Of a stretch of 64,000 bases of DNA, positions 1-10,677 are shown piece after piece. How positions within the stretch are numbered: position 1 is the stretch's first letter; each line of letters begins with the position of its first letter. A program made the translations under genes and the position numbers. The notes beneath the pieces were generated by a model. That model was not told the DNA's origin, did no database searches, and saw only the letters and a list, made by a program, of their open reading frames with translations. The DNA comes from Rhyacophila brunnea (lineage: Eukaryota; Arthropoda; Insecta; Trichoptera; Rhyacophilidae): contig JAGYXB010000456.1 in assembly GCA_022495005.1 (NCBI GenBank), forward strand, positions 1,550,001 through 1,614,000, read 5' to 3'.

Positions 1-309
1 AAAATCTCTCAACTATTTTCGGTTTTTTACTTTTCGCTGATATAGATCCACCAGTATAAGTTGTCCGCTGAGTGAGAGCGCCACGTGCAATATTTTACAT
101 ATCATTCAATATTTTTTATGCATTGTTACATTATTTTTTTACAATCAGTGCTGAATAATTTTAGGTCAAAACTATTTTACCGATCACTTTTTTCATCAAC
201 AAATGTACAAGAGAATTTTCGAAAAAATATTTATCAAAAACTATATTTTAGCTTTGAATAGTTTTATAGAACTTATCATTTGTATATATTTATTTTTCCC
301 CTGAAGGTT

Positions 310-790
310 ATATTCTAATTGTTCGAATGTTTGACCTTTTTAAATGAGAATTTTTTTAATCTCTTCCAAAAGATCAAAAAATCGGCCAAGAGCTTTGCCC
401 TCACTTAACCATTTTATATGTGTATGTAAAATAAGGTCAGCTTGTAAGGAGCTTGTCTTTTTTCTACTATGGCTTTAAAAATTCGAATATTGTTGATTAT
501 TTTCACATTCATAATGTTCAAAGGATATCTAATATTTTGGCACATGTTGCTTCTTGGTGAATATTACAATGATAATATATAAAGTATTTGAAGGATTTAT
601 CTCTGTTGCAAAGGGAAACGAATCCATTCTTGCAGCCCATCATTGCTGGAGCAGCATCAGTAATTATTCCAGTAGCAATCATATCACTCAGCATTACAAG
701 GGTGACATGCTTTAATATGTATGTTTTGTTGTCAAAACACAACAACGTAGCGGAAACAACTGTCAGCATTTCCTCAATCATAATCTAGAT
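310..790 (-). pseudogene. hAT transposase remnant (GTF2IRD2/ZBED5-like)
   Basis: The minus-strand frame from 781 to 518 reads a central hAT transposase block: GIITDAAPAMMGCKNGFVSL, then HCNIHQEATCAKILDIL. This is the catalytic-core pattern (TDGAPAM...GF...HC..H...A.K) of the hAT family whose domesticated members include GTF2IRD2 and ZBED5. After a stop and a frame change the homology resumes at 411-345 as WLSEGKALGRFFDLLEEI, matching the conserved W-L-S-x-G-x-x-L-x-R-x-F block. No terminal inverted repeat was found. The protein is broken and truncated, so this is a dead transposase. The assignment rests on motifs recognised by eye. Confidence 0.8.
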
Positions 791-1205
791 CAATAGGGTT
801 CATCATCATTGTCATGAGACAATGTCTCTTGTAATGTATGAACTGCATTTGTATAAATAGCAAAGACAATTCATAAACTCTCTCTCTAATCGACTCCATC
901 ACTCAGAGCAATACTCACATCGAGTCCGTCACTCGGCGCACTACACTTAGTACTCCTGAGTACAGTCTCTCGGTTATATTAACATCTCGGTACATCACCA
1001 GTCAATTCAATAATCAATTCCACGAAGTCGATGTGATTATCTCCTCCACCTCATCATCCCCAAAGTAGTGACCATCCTCATATTCCTGATACCTTGGGTC
1101 AATGACATTATTAATGGACGACGCACTCAATACAGTAGCTAGCAAGTAAATTCGCGCATTCGCATAATAGGTAGACGTCACGCAATTTCCATTATGCGAT
1201 ATCAC

Positions 1206-1400
1206 GCATCGGGAATTTATAGCAATATGACCTTTATTGTAATGGCGTTAGAGCAGTGTTTCTAATGTCAATTTCATTTGAGCGAACCCGTTCGAACCGA
1301 ACCATTCGGCAGACCCAACAAAAAGCATCAGGAATTTATAGCAATATCACCTTTATTGTAATGGCGTTAGAACAGCTTATGCTATTCGGCAGACCCGACA
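1206..1400. repeat. Diverged tandem duplication, period about 119 bp
   Basis: A block starting GCATCGGGAATTTATAGC at 1206 recurs at 1325 as GCATCAGGAATTTATAGC and continues with matching sequence (CCTTTATTGTAATGGCGTTAG). The phrase ATTCGGCAGACCC also occurs twice (1304 and 1384). About 1.6 units are present. No family was recognised. Confidence 0.7.
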
Positions 1401-1807
1401 ATAAAGTGAGTGTGATTTTCTTTTCCAGATGATTCGTCCATATTAATGTCATTGCCTTGTGCGCATGGGTTAAGAACCCCTGAAATAAAACCACGGACGA
1501 TATCCATACCATCTAAAATGTAAAGAAATCTAAAAAAAAACATCCTCTGAACGCTCTCCACCGTAAAGACACCAGCTTGCAATGTTACGTAGTATTATAA
1601 TTTAAATTTTATTGATTCAAAGTGGCTAAAACAATAGCCACTTCATATCTCACAAGATGCCGTTTGAGTCTTTTATACCGCAACTAAGTTATTTCTCTAG
1701 AACGGGATTCCCTGAGGACAGGGAAATTCACTTCAGCTCAAGCACTCAAGCAACACACAGTACTAATACTCTTTAAATAATATATTCGTGTATGTATATT
1801 AACATTT

Positions 1808-1905
1808 TTTCTTTTATGGTGTTAACTATCAGTTATTCATGTTGGAAGTGCATTTTATTATTATTGAAATAAACCGCAATGTTGAATACAAATTCCACTT
1901 TTAAA
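1808..1905 (+). repeat. Relic arm of the long-TIR foldback family
   Basis: The order of words (TTCTTTTAT..TGTTAACT, a GGTGGAA-like block, TTTATTA, AATAAA.CGCAA, ATTCCACTTTT) matches the outer arm of the foldback elements at 15862-16087 and 40062-40629. It is strongly diverged and only one arm is visible. Confidence 0.5.
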
Positions 1906-2334
1906 AAAATATTATTCTGGTTTGGTTTCGTTCACTTCAGAGGCATATTGTCAACTATTAAAGAATATTAATTACTATCTCACTTATTTTGTTTTACTTT
2001 TTTATATTACATTTTATATTATTACAACAATAATATTGTTTATCAATTTATTAATTATCTGTGTAATTTTCAATGCAATATAATATTAATATGTAACTGT
2101 TATTTACGTATTATTAATAAGTATTAAATTGTTAATAATTTATGTATTTATAACATATTTTTAAGCTTGGTAGGTATTTTTGTTTAAAACTAGAAAAAAA
2201 TATTAGTCAACATTCTTTAATATGGCTTAGCTCTGCAAGAAAAATTATTTTGATTAAAATCACATTTCGACTAGTAAGGGATTTTTAGAATAAGCCTTAT
2301 TTGTATCGTTGAGAGCAATAATGCTTCTCGAAGT

Positions 2335-2725
2335 CTATGATGGGTGATTATTATTGATTCATATTTTACTTTGTGGACGCTGAACCAGAATATGTCACTG
2401 CCAGTTGAGGCTCACGAGATGTGACTGTAAAAATGCATCCTCAAATCCTTGCACAGTTCGAGTGACAAATGCTGACGTTCTCAATCGAATGGGAAAATAC
2501 CGAGAAGTTCTGCGTAGTCAGAAACCCAGAAAACTTTCGCAATATGTCATCCAAGGAAAGATCAATGGTAAACATAGCAGAGTACAACGCCGCATTTCGT
2601 GGTGTAAGAACCTCTGTGATTGGTACGAGTACAGCTCCTCTGAACTGTTCCAGGTAGCGGATGATAAAGAAAAGATAATCCAAATGGTGATCAATCTCCG
2701 TTAGTTGATGGCACAATAAGAAGAA
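2335..2725 (+). pseudogene. Non-LTR retrotransposon 3' end (family A)
   Basis: The frame 2405-2704 encodes RVTNADVLNRMGKYREVLRS and QGKINGKHSRVQRRISWCKN, then YEYSSSELFQVADDKEKI. The copy at 47948-48571 carries the same C-terminus. LWTLNQNMSLP just upstream (2376 on) is also shared, in another frame. Compared with the 48-kb copy it lacks about 15 codons (the YLGHIMRG segment) between RKL and QYVIQGK. It ends GCACAATAAGAAGAAGG, the same tail as the other copy. This is the C-terminal region downstream of a reverse transcriptase, 5'-truncated and shifted. Clade (RTE-like or similar) is uncertain. Confidence 0.8.
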
Positions 2726-2769
2726 GGTAATTTTTCCAAGGCATTCGATTTTGGCAACGTTTTTCAGTG

Positions 2770-2905
2770 GACTCTAATTGAGATAGATTCCGAATGCTGG
2801 GGAAGGTCGGTTACACAGGGATTCAATCCAGGCACTAACCTTTGATGTTGACATGGCTGGCGAGCTGCAGCTGGTTCATACCACTCGTAAACGGGCGGTT
2901 CGGAA
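2770..2905 (+). repeat. Dispersed repeat D, copy 1
   Basis: This shares the series GACTCTAATTG, CGAATGCTGGGG, CCAGGCACTAACCTTTGATG and ATGGCTGGCGAGCT with the copies at 24505-24640 and 18265-18352. It starts 30 bp after the non-LTR tail. The following sequence to about 3120 may belong to it too. The class is unknown. Confidence 0.5.
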
Positions 2906-3099
2906 TGTCGCTCACACGGTTTCACTCGTGTTTTGGGGTGAATGATGATGACAAGTTCAGGATGGATGAAAAACGTGACGTTTGCTCAAACCATATCAGA
3001 TTTAGTGCTACAAACCTCGAACAGATACATGATGGATGAGTCACTCTGTGGTTAACGGGCTTCAGTCGTATCTTATTAGATCACGGCGCGATGGATGTT

Positions 3100-3784
3100 G
3101 AAAGGTGTTATGGAACAGGGGAGACTATTATTTGTAACATAAACACTTTTTTATGTATTTAACACTTCAATTTATTTTAATTTTAACAATCCATACAAAT
3201 ATAGACATATATATCGAGAGATTTGGATATGTATTATACGGACAATAGGTAAGCTCTCTATAATGAGTAGGTATACTCTCGGAATGACGTTTAAATAACA
3301 ACTGCCTAGCCATGATAGAAGGGATGAATATATAGGCGATTGATAACAATAGTAGAAAGCGACCATTGGTAGATCATATTCTCGGCGTGTGATGGTACGG
3401 TAAGTTTTTGGACCTTAACAAAGAGAAATTAGTGTTTACTATTACTTTAATTGTGTATCAATAGCAAATGAACAAATTTTCATTATGTGAATTGTTTTTA
3501 TTATTCAATCGTCTCTATTTATTTTGTCTACTTATCAATAAGAAGTATTGATAAAAGTTTGATATTGGTAGTAAGCTAATAATTATAGAGAGGCAGAGGC
3601 GTACAACTGTGAGGCTACTCAAAAGATAATGCCTGGATGACGAGTACGAAGACAATAATTATAATACGAAGGTAGGGAATATTGCATCGGTGTAGGGATC
3701 GGGTTAGGAGCATAATTGGCCCAATCATATGTATTCAACCACATCACATTTATAGTTACTCTTGATTTGGTTGGTATCCACGAC
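3100..3784. other. Intergenic, nothing recognised
   Basis: AT-rich sequence. The two overlapping 60-64 codon minus-strand frames at 3167-3366 show no family features and fit chance frames. Confidence 0.6.
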
Positions 3785-4406
3785 TAGAGTTGGGTTTCGG
3801 GAATTTCCCGACGGGAATTCTCGAGAATTTTAGAGATTTTCCATCCCGAATCTCAAGAATTGAAATTTTCAACATTTCGGGAAATCCCGAATCTCGAGAT
3901 TCGGGTTCGGGATTCGGGATTTCTTTATAATCAAATATTAATTGAAAAACCGATTTTCTATATGAAAAAAGTGGACAGGAAACACAAAACGTTCAAAGAC
4001 TGATCGGGGCATTTAACACAATTAAGCCAACGTCAACTCAAAATAAGCGCATTTTTTGCAACATCAGGGAATTTTGTGTCTCAAAAGCGTACGCGATTGT
4101 CAGATGCAGCGAGTGACAGTCTGTGTTTTTTGAAATTCTATTTTAATAAGTAATGTTTTGAATTATTTTAGTTCTCTTCTATTTTGTTTGTCTTCTTACA
4201 TAAATAAAAAAATCATATTTTTTTGGAATTTGTCTGTTTTTAAACTGATTTTAGGAGTTTTACAGGTTTTTTTAAATTCCCCGATATCTCGAGAATTCTC
4301 GAGAATTCTTTTCTGGAAATCCCGAATCTCGAGAATTCAAAATTTCATCATTTCGGGAAATCCCGAATCTTAAGATTGAGATTTTCTCGGGAAATACCCA
4401 ACTCTA
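3785..4406. mobile_element. hAT-type MITE, 622 bp, TSD TCCACGAC
   Basis: The termini are TAGAGTTGGGT at the left and ACCCAACTCTA at the right. Both sides carry the 8-bp direct repeat TCCACGAC (3777-3784 and 4407-4414). The subterminal DNA is packed with short palindromic words (TCTCGAGA, GGGAATTCCC-like, ATTTCGGGAAATCCCGAAT) in both orientations, as is usual for hAT transposase-binding ends. No transposase is encoded, so it is non-autonomous. The 71-codon frame across its right half is incidental. Confidence 0.9.
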
Positions 4407-4414
4407 TCCACGAC

Positions 4415-5100
4415 GTACATTAAAATAGTACAGAACAATATTATCTTAGTTGATTTACAATTAATATAACTATATAACTATGTCTAGTTATAGTATATTA
4501 CTTAGTAAACCGCTCAATCAATTTTCCGATATTTCTGAATATTGGCTACGTCATAACATGTCAGCTCATTGTTAGCATGACAATATCAAATAATCGATTA
4601 ACTCTGAAGTGATTTTACGGGTGAACCCAAAACTAAAGCGTGTTGAATAAGCGACGCAAGCAAACAACATTGACAGTCAAAATGGCGATGCAATTAATTT
4701 GCAGTTTAACCTGTGAATTGCATGCACGTCGAGGAGAATGCAACAGCAATTACTGCAGCGAACATGCAAGCACGCAATATTACTGCAGTGATAACTCTAA
4801 CATAGGCCGTGTCAATGATGGGGGGTGTTTAACCCTTTTTCTTCTATACATGCCTTATTTAGAACCATAGAGGTATTAAATAAAAAGATGGGCAAAAAAT
4901 CGGCTTTCTCATACGACTGAATGGAGCAGGCCAACAATAGCCGACACTTACGAAAAATAGCGAAGCGATAAAACAAAAATGCAGGGCATCACGGAGGTTT
5001 TACTTTGGCATTTTGACCATCATTATAACGTACCCATATAATATAATAATGCAGATCGTATGTTAGACCATACTGAAAACTATACAGTTAAATAATTATA
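4415..5100. other. Intergenic, no gene supported
   Basis: A 76-codon frame at 4640-4870 contains a locally repeated word (ATTACTGCAG, twice within 50 bp) but no recognisable domain. I treat it as incidental. Confidence 0.5.
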
Positions 5101-5215
5101 TAGTAAATTCTAATGGATTCAAGCTCTGTACTATTCCATTTAAGTCGTTTTTTACGACCCGGGTTTCGCCTTTCGGCATCTTCAGGCGTCGTGTATACTC
5201 ACCAAAGGCAGAAAT
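5100..5215 (-). mobile_element. Penelope-like element terminal fragment with hammerhead-like motif
   Basis: On the minus strand this reads GCCTGAAGATGCCGAAAGGC, then GAAACCCGGGTCGT, followed by a conserved segment about 60 bp long ending TAAATGG...AATGGATT. It recurs at 31836-31950 (minus) and 32060-32160 (plus). The last of these runs directly into the sequence FKFKLHQVPSV, which in the 5.7-kb copy follows a Penelope-type RT motif. That links this terminal block to a Penelope-like retroelement. The CUGA-GA...GAAAC core resembles the hammerhead ribozymes known from such elements. Confidence 0.65.
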
Positions 5216-5639
5216 TACAACAAAAAATACAATAAACAAATTATGAATAGCTGAAGTGTCAGTAAAAAACCTAATTAGTAAAAACCCTATCTTATTAATA
5301 ACAATACACTGGACAGCATATTATTATAATAAATAGTCAAACCTAATAATAGGTCAAAATTCTTTATAACAATAAAAATACTACACTCAAGAGGTGTAAA
5401 TCGTCAATTCTAAGAAAAATAATTAATCGAGTTAACTAATGAGATATTAGTCTTAAATAATACTCTTACAAGGTACCTACTTTTATAACATTATTTTTTA
5501 ACAAAAACAAAATTATACATATAAACTCGCTTAATATAATATAATATATAACTCACCTAATATATATATATATATTATACAACTATACATACCTAAATCC
5601 TCATCCATAGACTCTCATACAAACATATATTATAATCTC

Positions 5640-5810
5640 ATACAATACAATTGTCAGTTTATAAACAAATTTCAGGCCTGGCAATGGGAAATTGTCTGTC
5701 GCCTTTGTTAGCAGAGTATATATGGACTTTAAATTTAAGAAAAAAGACTTTAAATTTAAATTCCATCAAGTACCTTCGGTCGAAAGTATTAATATTAAAA
5801 TTATATAGTA
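5640..5810 (+). pseudogene. Penelope-like reverse transcriptase scrap
   Basis: From 5660 the plus strand reads YKQISGLAMGNCLSPLLAEY. The G-L-A-M-G-x-x-L-S-P motif with the preceding YxQ is characteristic of Penelope-like RT (RT motif 4). About 40 bp later, in another frame, it reads FKFKFHQVPSVESINI, which matches FKFKLHQVPSVDSINI at 32158-32205. A large part of the RT must be deleted between the two blocks. Upstream and downstream frames are broken. The terminal fragment at 5100-5215 is inverted relative to this piece. Confidence 0.75.
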
Positions 5811-7160
5811 GGTAGTGCTACGTACATAATATTGTATACTCACGTATTGAATGGACACCAGTTGATTATTATGATGCGAAATTAATTCGTACTAGTAACA
5901 TGTCTGGGTGTCGTACTTTTGTAATTATTTTCACCCATTTACGTATTTCATTAAAAGCAATTCTACAATAAGTCATCGCAAAATCATATTTGTGTTATTG
6001 TTATTGTCTAATCCCAGTAAAAATTAATGTATTTAAAGGGGTGACTAACCATGTGAAAATCTTTATACATAAAACACGGTGTCGTTCTTCTCTGATCAAC
6101 TTTCGCCAGAGCATGTCCGCTAACCATCTTATAGCAACATGTTTTGTTATATATATTTCCAACATGTAGTATGTATTATTATCAGTAAAATTTAAAATGC
6201 TTTAAGTTAACTATCAATAATTATTAATGAGTACACTAACCATCAAGTTGAAATAATTATCATCTGGAGACATTTGTTCGATCATTCTAGCCTTTTTATT
6301 TAACGCGACACGGTTATAATAAATGCTTACACTAGTATTCCAGGTTTTTGGTAAGAAAAACTTTTTAATATGATAAACATTCATGCTTGAAAAAGTGCTT
6401 ACTTGCGAGTATAAATTTGACTGTGTGAATTTTGTATGCAAAAGAATATACTTATTATGTTATGAACAACAAGTAAGTAAGTAAGTAAGTGTAAGTCAAA
6501 ATTGCTGACGGCCTGTGAATCATTCAATTATATAAAATATAAATGGTATTTTATGGACCACACGGATCCGTTGACAGTTACATATTTGGTTGGTTCTTTA
6601 ATTTCACTCTCATTTACAATTAATTACTAGTTTTTAAACAATACACTGAAGCCCGAAATTAGAAACATTGATATTTTTGGAGCTTATAGAATATTACATT
6701 TAATGTGTTGTCCTTACTATGAATTATTAATTCGGCCTAATGTATTGTTTCATACCATAATACATTCATTCAACAAAAATCGATAATAGTTTATATTATT
6801 ATAATTAGTGCGCATGTTGGTTGTTTTCCTTAATCGCTGTATTGGTTATTTCTGATATTAGACAAAACTTAACTATTCCGTTTTTAAAAAGACAATAAGT
6901 TTGTCGTTCATAACTAGATATACATATTATTATATCAAAAATGTCTCTCATATTGAAATTAGGTACCTATGGATATTAGTACATGGTGGGTATTTATCAT
7001 TTAAATTTAAATTCATTATATGTCATAAAATAAATATTAAAATGTGTATTTATTAAATATATTAAATAAAAGTATCATTTTCAGGATATTTTTTTTGGGA
7101 TATGGAGAATTATACACTTATTATATTAAGGCTATACCTCAGTTGAGTCACGGTCTAGAA
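5811..7160. other. Intergenic, microsatellite only
   Basis: The only structured item is a (AAGT)n run at 6471-6490. The remainder is AT-rich and no gene or repeat was recognised. Confidence 0.6.
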
Positions 7161-8145
7161 CAGGGGGGTGCAAACTTTTTGGAAGGAGGGCCAAATTCAG
7201 GAATTCAAAATGAGCGGCGGGCCGCAAGTAAAATACCATTTTTAGATAATATACACTATTTATTATCACGAAAAATAAACATTACAAAAAAATTAATGAG
7301 AAGAATGAAACTGTTGTACATTTTTTAATATTTTTTTTAATGTAGGTGTTAATTTTGTAGTTGATATTCTCAAAACTGCTTGTAAATGGGTATCGGAGAT
7401 ATTTTATTGTAAAGAATTTTTATTGAGGTTCATGATCGAAAATGTTTATTCACATATATAGGTTGATCCAAAAATAACGAACATTTTTCTTGCATAATCT
7501 TTAAGTTGGTCGAATTTGTCTGAATTAAGGGTATTGTAAAATTTGGAGATTTCTTCACGACGATGCAATTCTTTTAAATCGGTGTCACACTGCAGACCAA
7601 TAATCTCAAGTTGTAGCTCTGTCGATACACTATCAATATCTATTGAAAATGGATCACGTACTATTGCTAAACTTGTCTCAATTTTTCGTAAGTCACCAAA
7701 TCTTTGTCAAAAATCGTCATTCGGGGCTTTAATAATTTTACCATATTCTTCAAATTTATAGTCCGGTATATTCAGCAACTTCAAAGTAGTAAAGTGGTCC
7801 ATGTTGTTATTCGATATTTGTCGAAGGAATAGCTTGAGTTTTAATTGAAATCCATTCAAATTTGTCAAAATCATGGGCATATATTTGTTTTCCTTGCAAC
7901 GTGGAGTTAAAAGTATTTAAATGTGTCACGATGTTCAACGTAGAAAATAGTGGTTACATAGTGTGAGACGAGACGCAATGAAGACGTACTGAAATAATAC
8001 ATTTACGAAATAACAAATTCTTCAAATTTCAATGTCAATATTTTTTAAAAAAATCATAAAAAAGTTATTCGTATTCAAAAGTACAATTAATGATGGCGGG
8101 CCGCAAAAAAATACCCGGCGGGCCGCAGTTTGCCCCCCCCCCCTG
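7161..8145 (-). mobile_element. hAT element, 985 bp, TSD GTCTAGAA
   Basis: The element begins CAGGGGGGTGCAAAC and ends GCAGTTTGCCCC...CCTG, flanked on both sides by GTCTAGAA (7153-7160 and 8146-8153). GCGGCGGGCCGC-type GC-rich words lie just inside each end. It contains a minus-strand hAT transposase C-terminal remnant. A second copy of the same family, opposite in orientation and with its own 8-bp duplication, lies at 59398-60365 (968 bp). Both have the same internal structure, so this looks like an internally deleted, non-autonomous family. Confidence 0.93.
7460..7850 (-). pseudogene. hAT transposase C-terminal remnant
   Basis: On the minus strand the pieces read LKLFLRQISNNNMDHF, YKFEEYGKIIKAPNDDF, RFGDLRKIETSLAIVRDPFS, STELQLEIIGLQCDTDLKEL and RKMFVIFGSTY. 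This order (F..RF.D...E......PF, LQLE.I.LQCD.DLK, FGSTY) matches the C-terminal half of GTF2IRD2/SCAND3-type hAT transposases. One in-frame stop interrupts it after the DDF block. The N-terminal BED finger and catalytic core are absent. It could not act as a transposase. Confidence 0.85.
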
Positions 8146-8515
8146 GTCTAGAAAGATCATGGCTAGGCGATGCGCGGATTGCGGGTCACGGGTGCAAATG
8201 ACGCATGTCAAACGAAATATAATTTGTCATTATTATAAATCCAACATGTGTCCATTTAATGTTCTGTTTATTGTTCTATCAGTAACAATAATAGTATTAT
8301 ATTCATTGACATGTTTTCTTTTTAAAGTAAATGGGTAACGTTTTTAGTCATCTTTACACGATTTAAGAATTAAGAACGCCCGTCGCCATCACGAAACAAA
8401 TTGACGTGTTTCCAGCTCGACGTTCTCTCTCCGAATGGCAGAGAGTCCAAAATTTCGTCGCGCCCATAGTTGAAAATTATTTACCGTTTCACTGATGTAT
8501 CACCTTAAGAATGCA
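8146..8515. other. Spacer with moderately GC-rich patches
   Basis: This lies between the hAT duplication and the non-LTR fragment. No motif was recognised. The 82-codon frame that crosses the hAT right end into this spacer is an artefact of the insertion. Confidence 0.5.
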
Positions 8516-9320
8516 GGATGCAGGAGCTTGCAAATGAAATCTGCAAAGCAGGTTTATAGATAAATGTCTCAAAGACAAAAGTAATGATAAACTGCTTTGC
8601 TGAACCAAAAGCAATCCTCGTCAATGAGGCTCAAATCGAGCGGGTCAACAGCTACGTCTATCTTGGACAGCAAATCTCAGTTGATCGTGGGGTGTATGAC
8701 GAGATTGCTCGCCGAACCTAATGCCGGGTCCACACTGGCAACATGTCGCGCGACAACCCCGATAAATTTTACTATAATTATCGTAAAATTTAACGAGGTT
8801 GTCGCGCGACATGTTGCCAGTGTGGACCCGGCATAACAGGTATAGGGTGCATTTAGGTTCCTGAATAGTATCTTCAAAAGTGACCTCCAATTGTGTCTTA
8901 ATCGTAAAGTCTTACCGATATGTGCTGCCAACGCTTACGTATGCAAAAATGTCGAGTAACGTAGCGTGGGATGGAAAATTGCATATTGGGCATAAGGCGT
9001 AAAGATCACAAAAGAAACCAATTGATAATGAAGTAGACAAGAGTACGCGATGTGATAGTGGTCGCTAAGCAGATGAAATGGCGATGTGCTGGAATGTCGC
9101 TCGACAAATGCCGTCTTGCAGTGGTATCCAAAGGGCACTAAACGCCCACAGGGACGCCCTAAAACCCGCTGGAGAGACGAAGACGAACTTATAAAGTTCT
9201 GTAAATTTACGTGGCAGCAAAGAACTAGGGACTAAAAAGAGTGGAGGGAACTAGGGGAGGCCGACAGTGGAACGATCCTGGCTGATGATAATGATGGAAC
9301 TGCTTATTATTATTATTATG
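8515..9320 (+). pseudogene. Non-LTR retrotransposon 3' end (family B), split by a MITE
   Basis: From 8518 the plus strand reads MQELANEICKAGL, a stop, then INVSKTKVMINCF, and later VNSYVYLGQQISVDRG and YDEIARRT. A foldback MITE (8721-8834) interrupts it. The protein then resumes as FRFLNSIFKSDLQLCLNRK, KWRCAGMSLDKC and RPQGRPKTRWRDEDELIKFC. These are the post-RT blocks (SKTK.M, YLGQ.I, GRP..RW.D) of RTE-like endonuclease/RT elements. It ends in a (TTA)n tail near 9300-9320. The YADD catalytic part is missing and several stops are present. Confidence 0.85.
8721..8834. mobile_element. 114-bp near-perfect palindromic MITE
   Basis: The left arm 8721-8758 (ATGCCGGGTCCACACTGGCA...) and the right arm 8797-8834 are exact reverse complements over 38 bp. 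The 38-bp centre also contains inverted words (AAATTTTAC/GTAAAATTT), so almost the whole insertion can fold back. Each arm contains the palindrome GTCGCGCGAC. It interrupts the family B retrotransposon after the codons for EIARRT. No convincing target duplication is visible, so the superfamily is unresolved. Confidence 0.9.
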
Positions 9321-9942
9321 AATTTACAAAAGGTCACCACGTAATATTAATAGAACAATTTATTTACAATCATATTAAGTTTATTATACCTAATTACATT
9401 TGATACTACTTTTAGAACAAGAAATTTTCTATGAAATATTGTAGAATTATACGAGAAACTAGCTAAATATAGTTTTAAAATAGAAACGTAGAGTCTTACT
9501 TTAATGTGTACAATGTTTCACGTATGTAATTATCGTCCAGAGAATACTCCAACTAAAGAACAGACAATCTGCAGATCCTTTGTCGGCAAGAACGAGCGTA
9601 TATTTTCTAGAATAAGAGACTTTTTGCAGAAAAGTTTCAGCGACCACCATATTAAATCAGTCAGTGAGTAACTATATAATATGTATATAAAGTTATTCTC
9701 TCAAATTTGCATGAATAATGTAATCTACTGTCTCAAGTACTTTGTTCAATCAATTTTATATAAGTCCTTTATAAATGGAATTGAATTTCAATATAAATAG
9801 AATTTTCTGTAGAATTTGAATACAATATATTGATTTGACATACTTAGTTGTTTTTTTTCGATTAATCAGAACTTTCACAGTCTCACGGAAAAGTGATATT
9901 TTTTACAATTTATTAGTTTACTATGTAGTCAATCTATGTTAC
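9321..9942. other. Intergenic, nothing recognised
   Basis: AT-rich sequence after the non-LTR (TTA)n tail. No coding signal or repeat was identified. Confidence 0.55.
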
Positions 9943-10664
9943 TAGGGATCCCGAGCTATTTTCGATACTTATGAATCCCGGGATTGATAAAAATAATCCC
10001 GGGATTTCGGGATTGATTTTTTTATCAATTTTTATGGAAAATAAAATAAAAGGGAAAATATAACAGAAAAAATACATTTAATAAAACATAGCTACATTTG
10101 ATTTATACCCATGTGTAGGTTGCCGATTCATTTTATTTTTTTCACATAAATTATTAAAAATGGAAAGATTGGAAAACACAATGCTTCGCACTTTTAACAA
10201 AGTAATTCCACCATGATATCATACGTTTTACGGCAGTTTCATATTTGGCTGACTAATTAGATTTATGAAGCGGAAAGACCATAAGTACGCCATGATTATT
10301 TGCTTTACTATTTTAAATCTCGCTAATCCAATGTCTAAGTCAATAATTAAGTCTCTATAATTAAGTCAATAATTAAGTCTTTACTATCAGAAACAGCAAT
10401 CTCCTATTAAATTCACATTATTATTTATATTACAATATTATTTACTCCATTAAACTTGTATATTTCCAAGATTGACCATATACAATATTAACATTAAATG
10501 TCTTAAATAGTATAAATTATACTAGATTTATTTTTGACCGATTTTATCAATGTTATTTGTAAATGCTTTTATATTAACAATGGAAAAAATGCCAATCCCG
10601 GGATTGTCAAATTGTAATCCCGAAATCCCGGGATCAGAATTTTGGCTCGGGATTGGATTCCCTA
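9943..10664. mobile_element. hAT-type MITE, 722 bp, TSD TATGTTAC
   Basis: The ends are TAGGGATCCCGAGC and GGCTCGGGATTGGATTCCCTA. The 8-bp repeat TATGTTAC occurs at 9935-9942 and 10665-10672. The subterminal regions repeat AATCCCGGGATT in both orientations. The interior is AT-rich with no transposase. A diverged relative starts near 42190. Confidence 0.92.
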
Positions 10665-10677
10665 TATGTTACTATGT

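Larger units (their letters stand above)
800..2330. other. Intergenic sequence without a gene
   Basis: There is no supported coding region. It holds a tandem-like repeat (1206-1400), a short hairpin with 9-bp arms at 1620-1643, and a relic arm of a foldback element (1808-1905). The rest is AT-rich sequence in which I see nothing. Confidence 0.6.
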
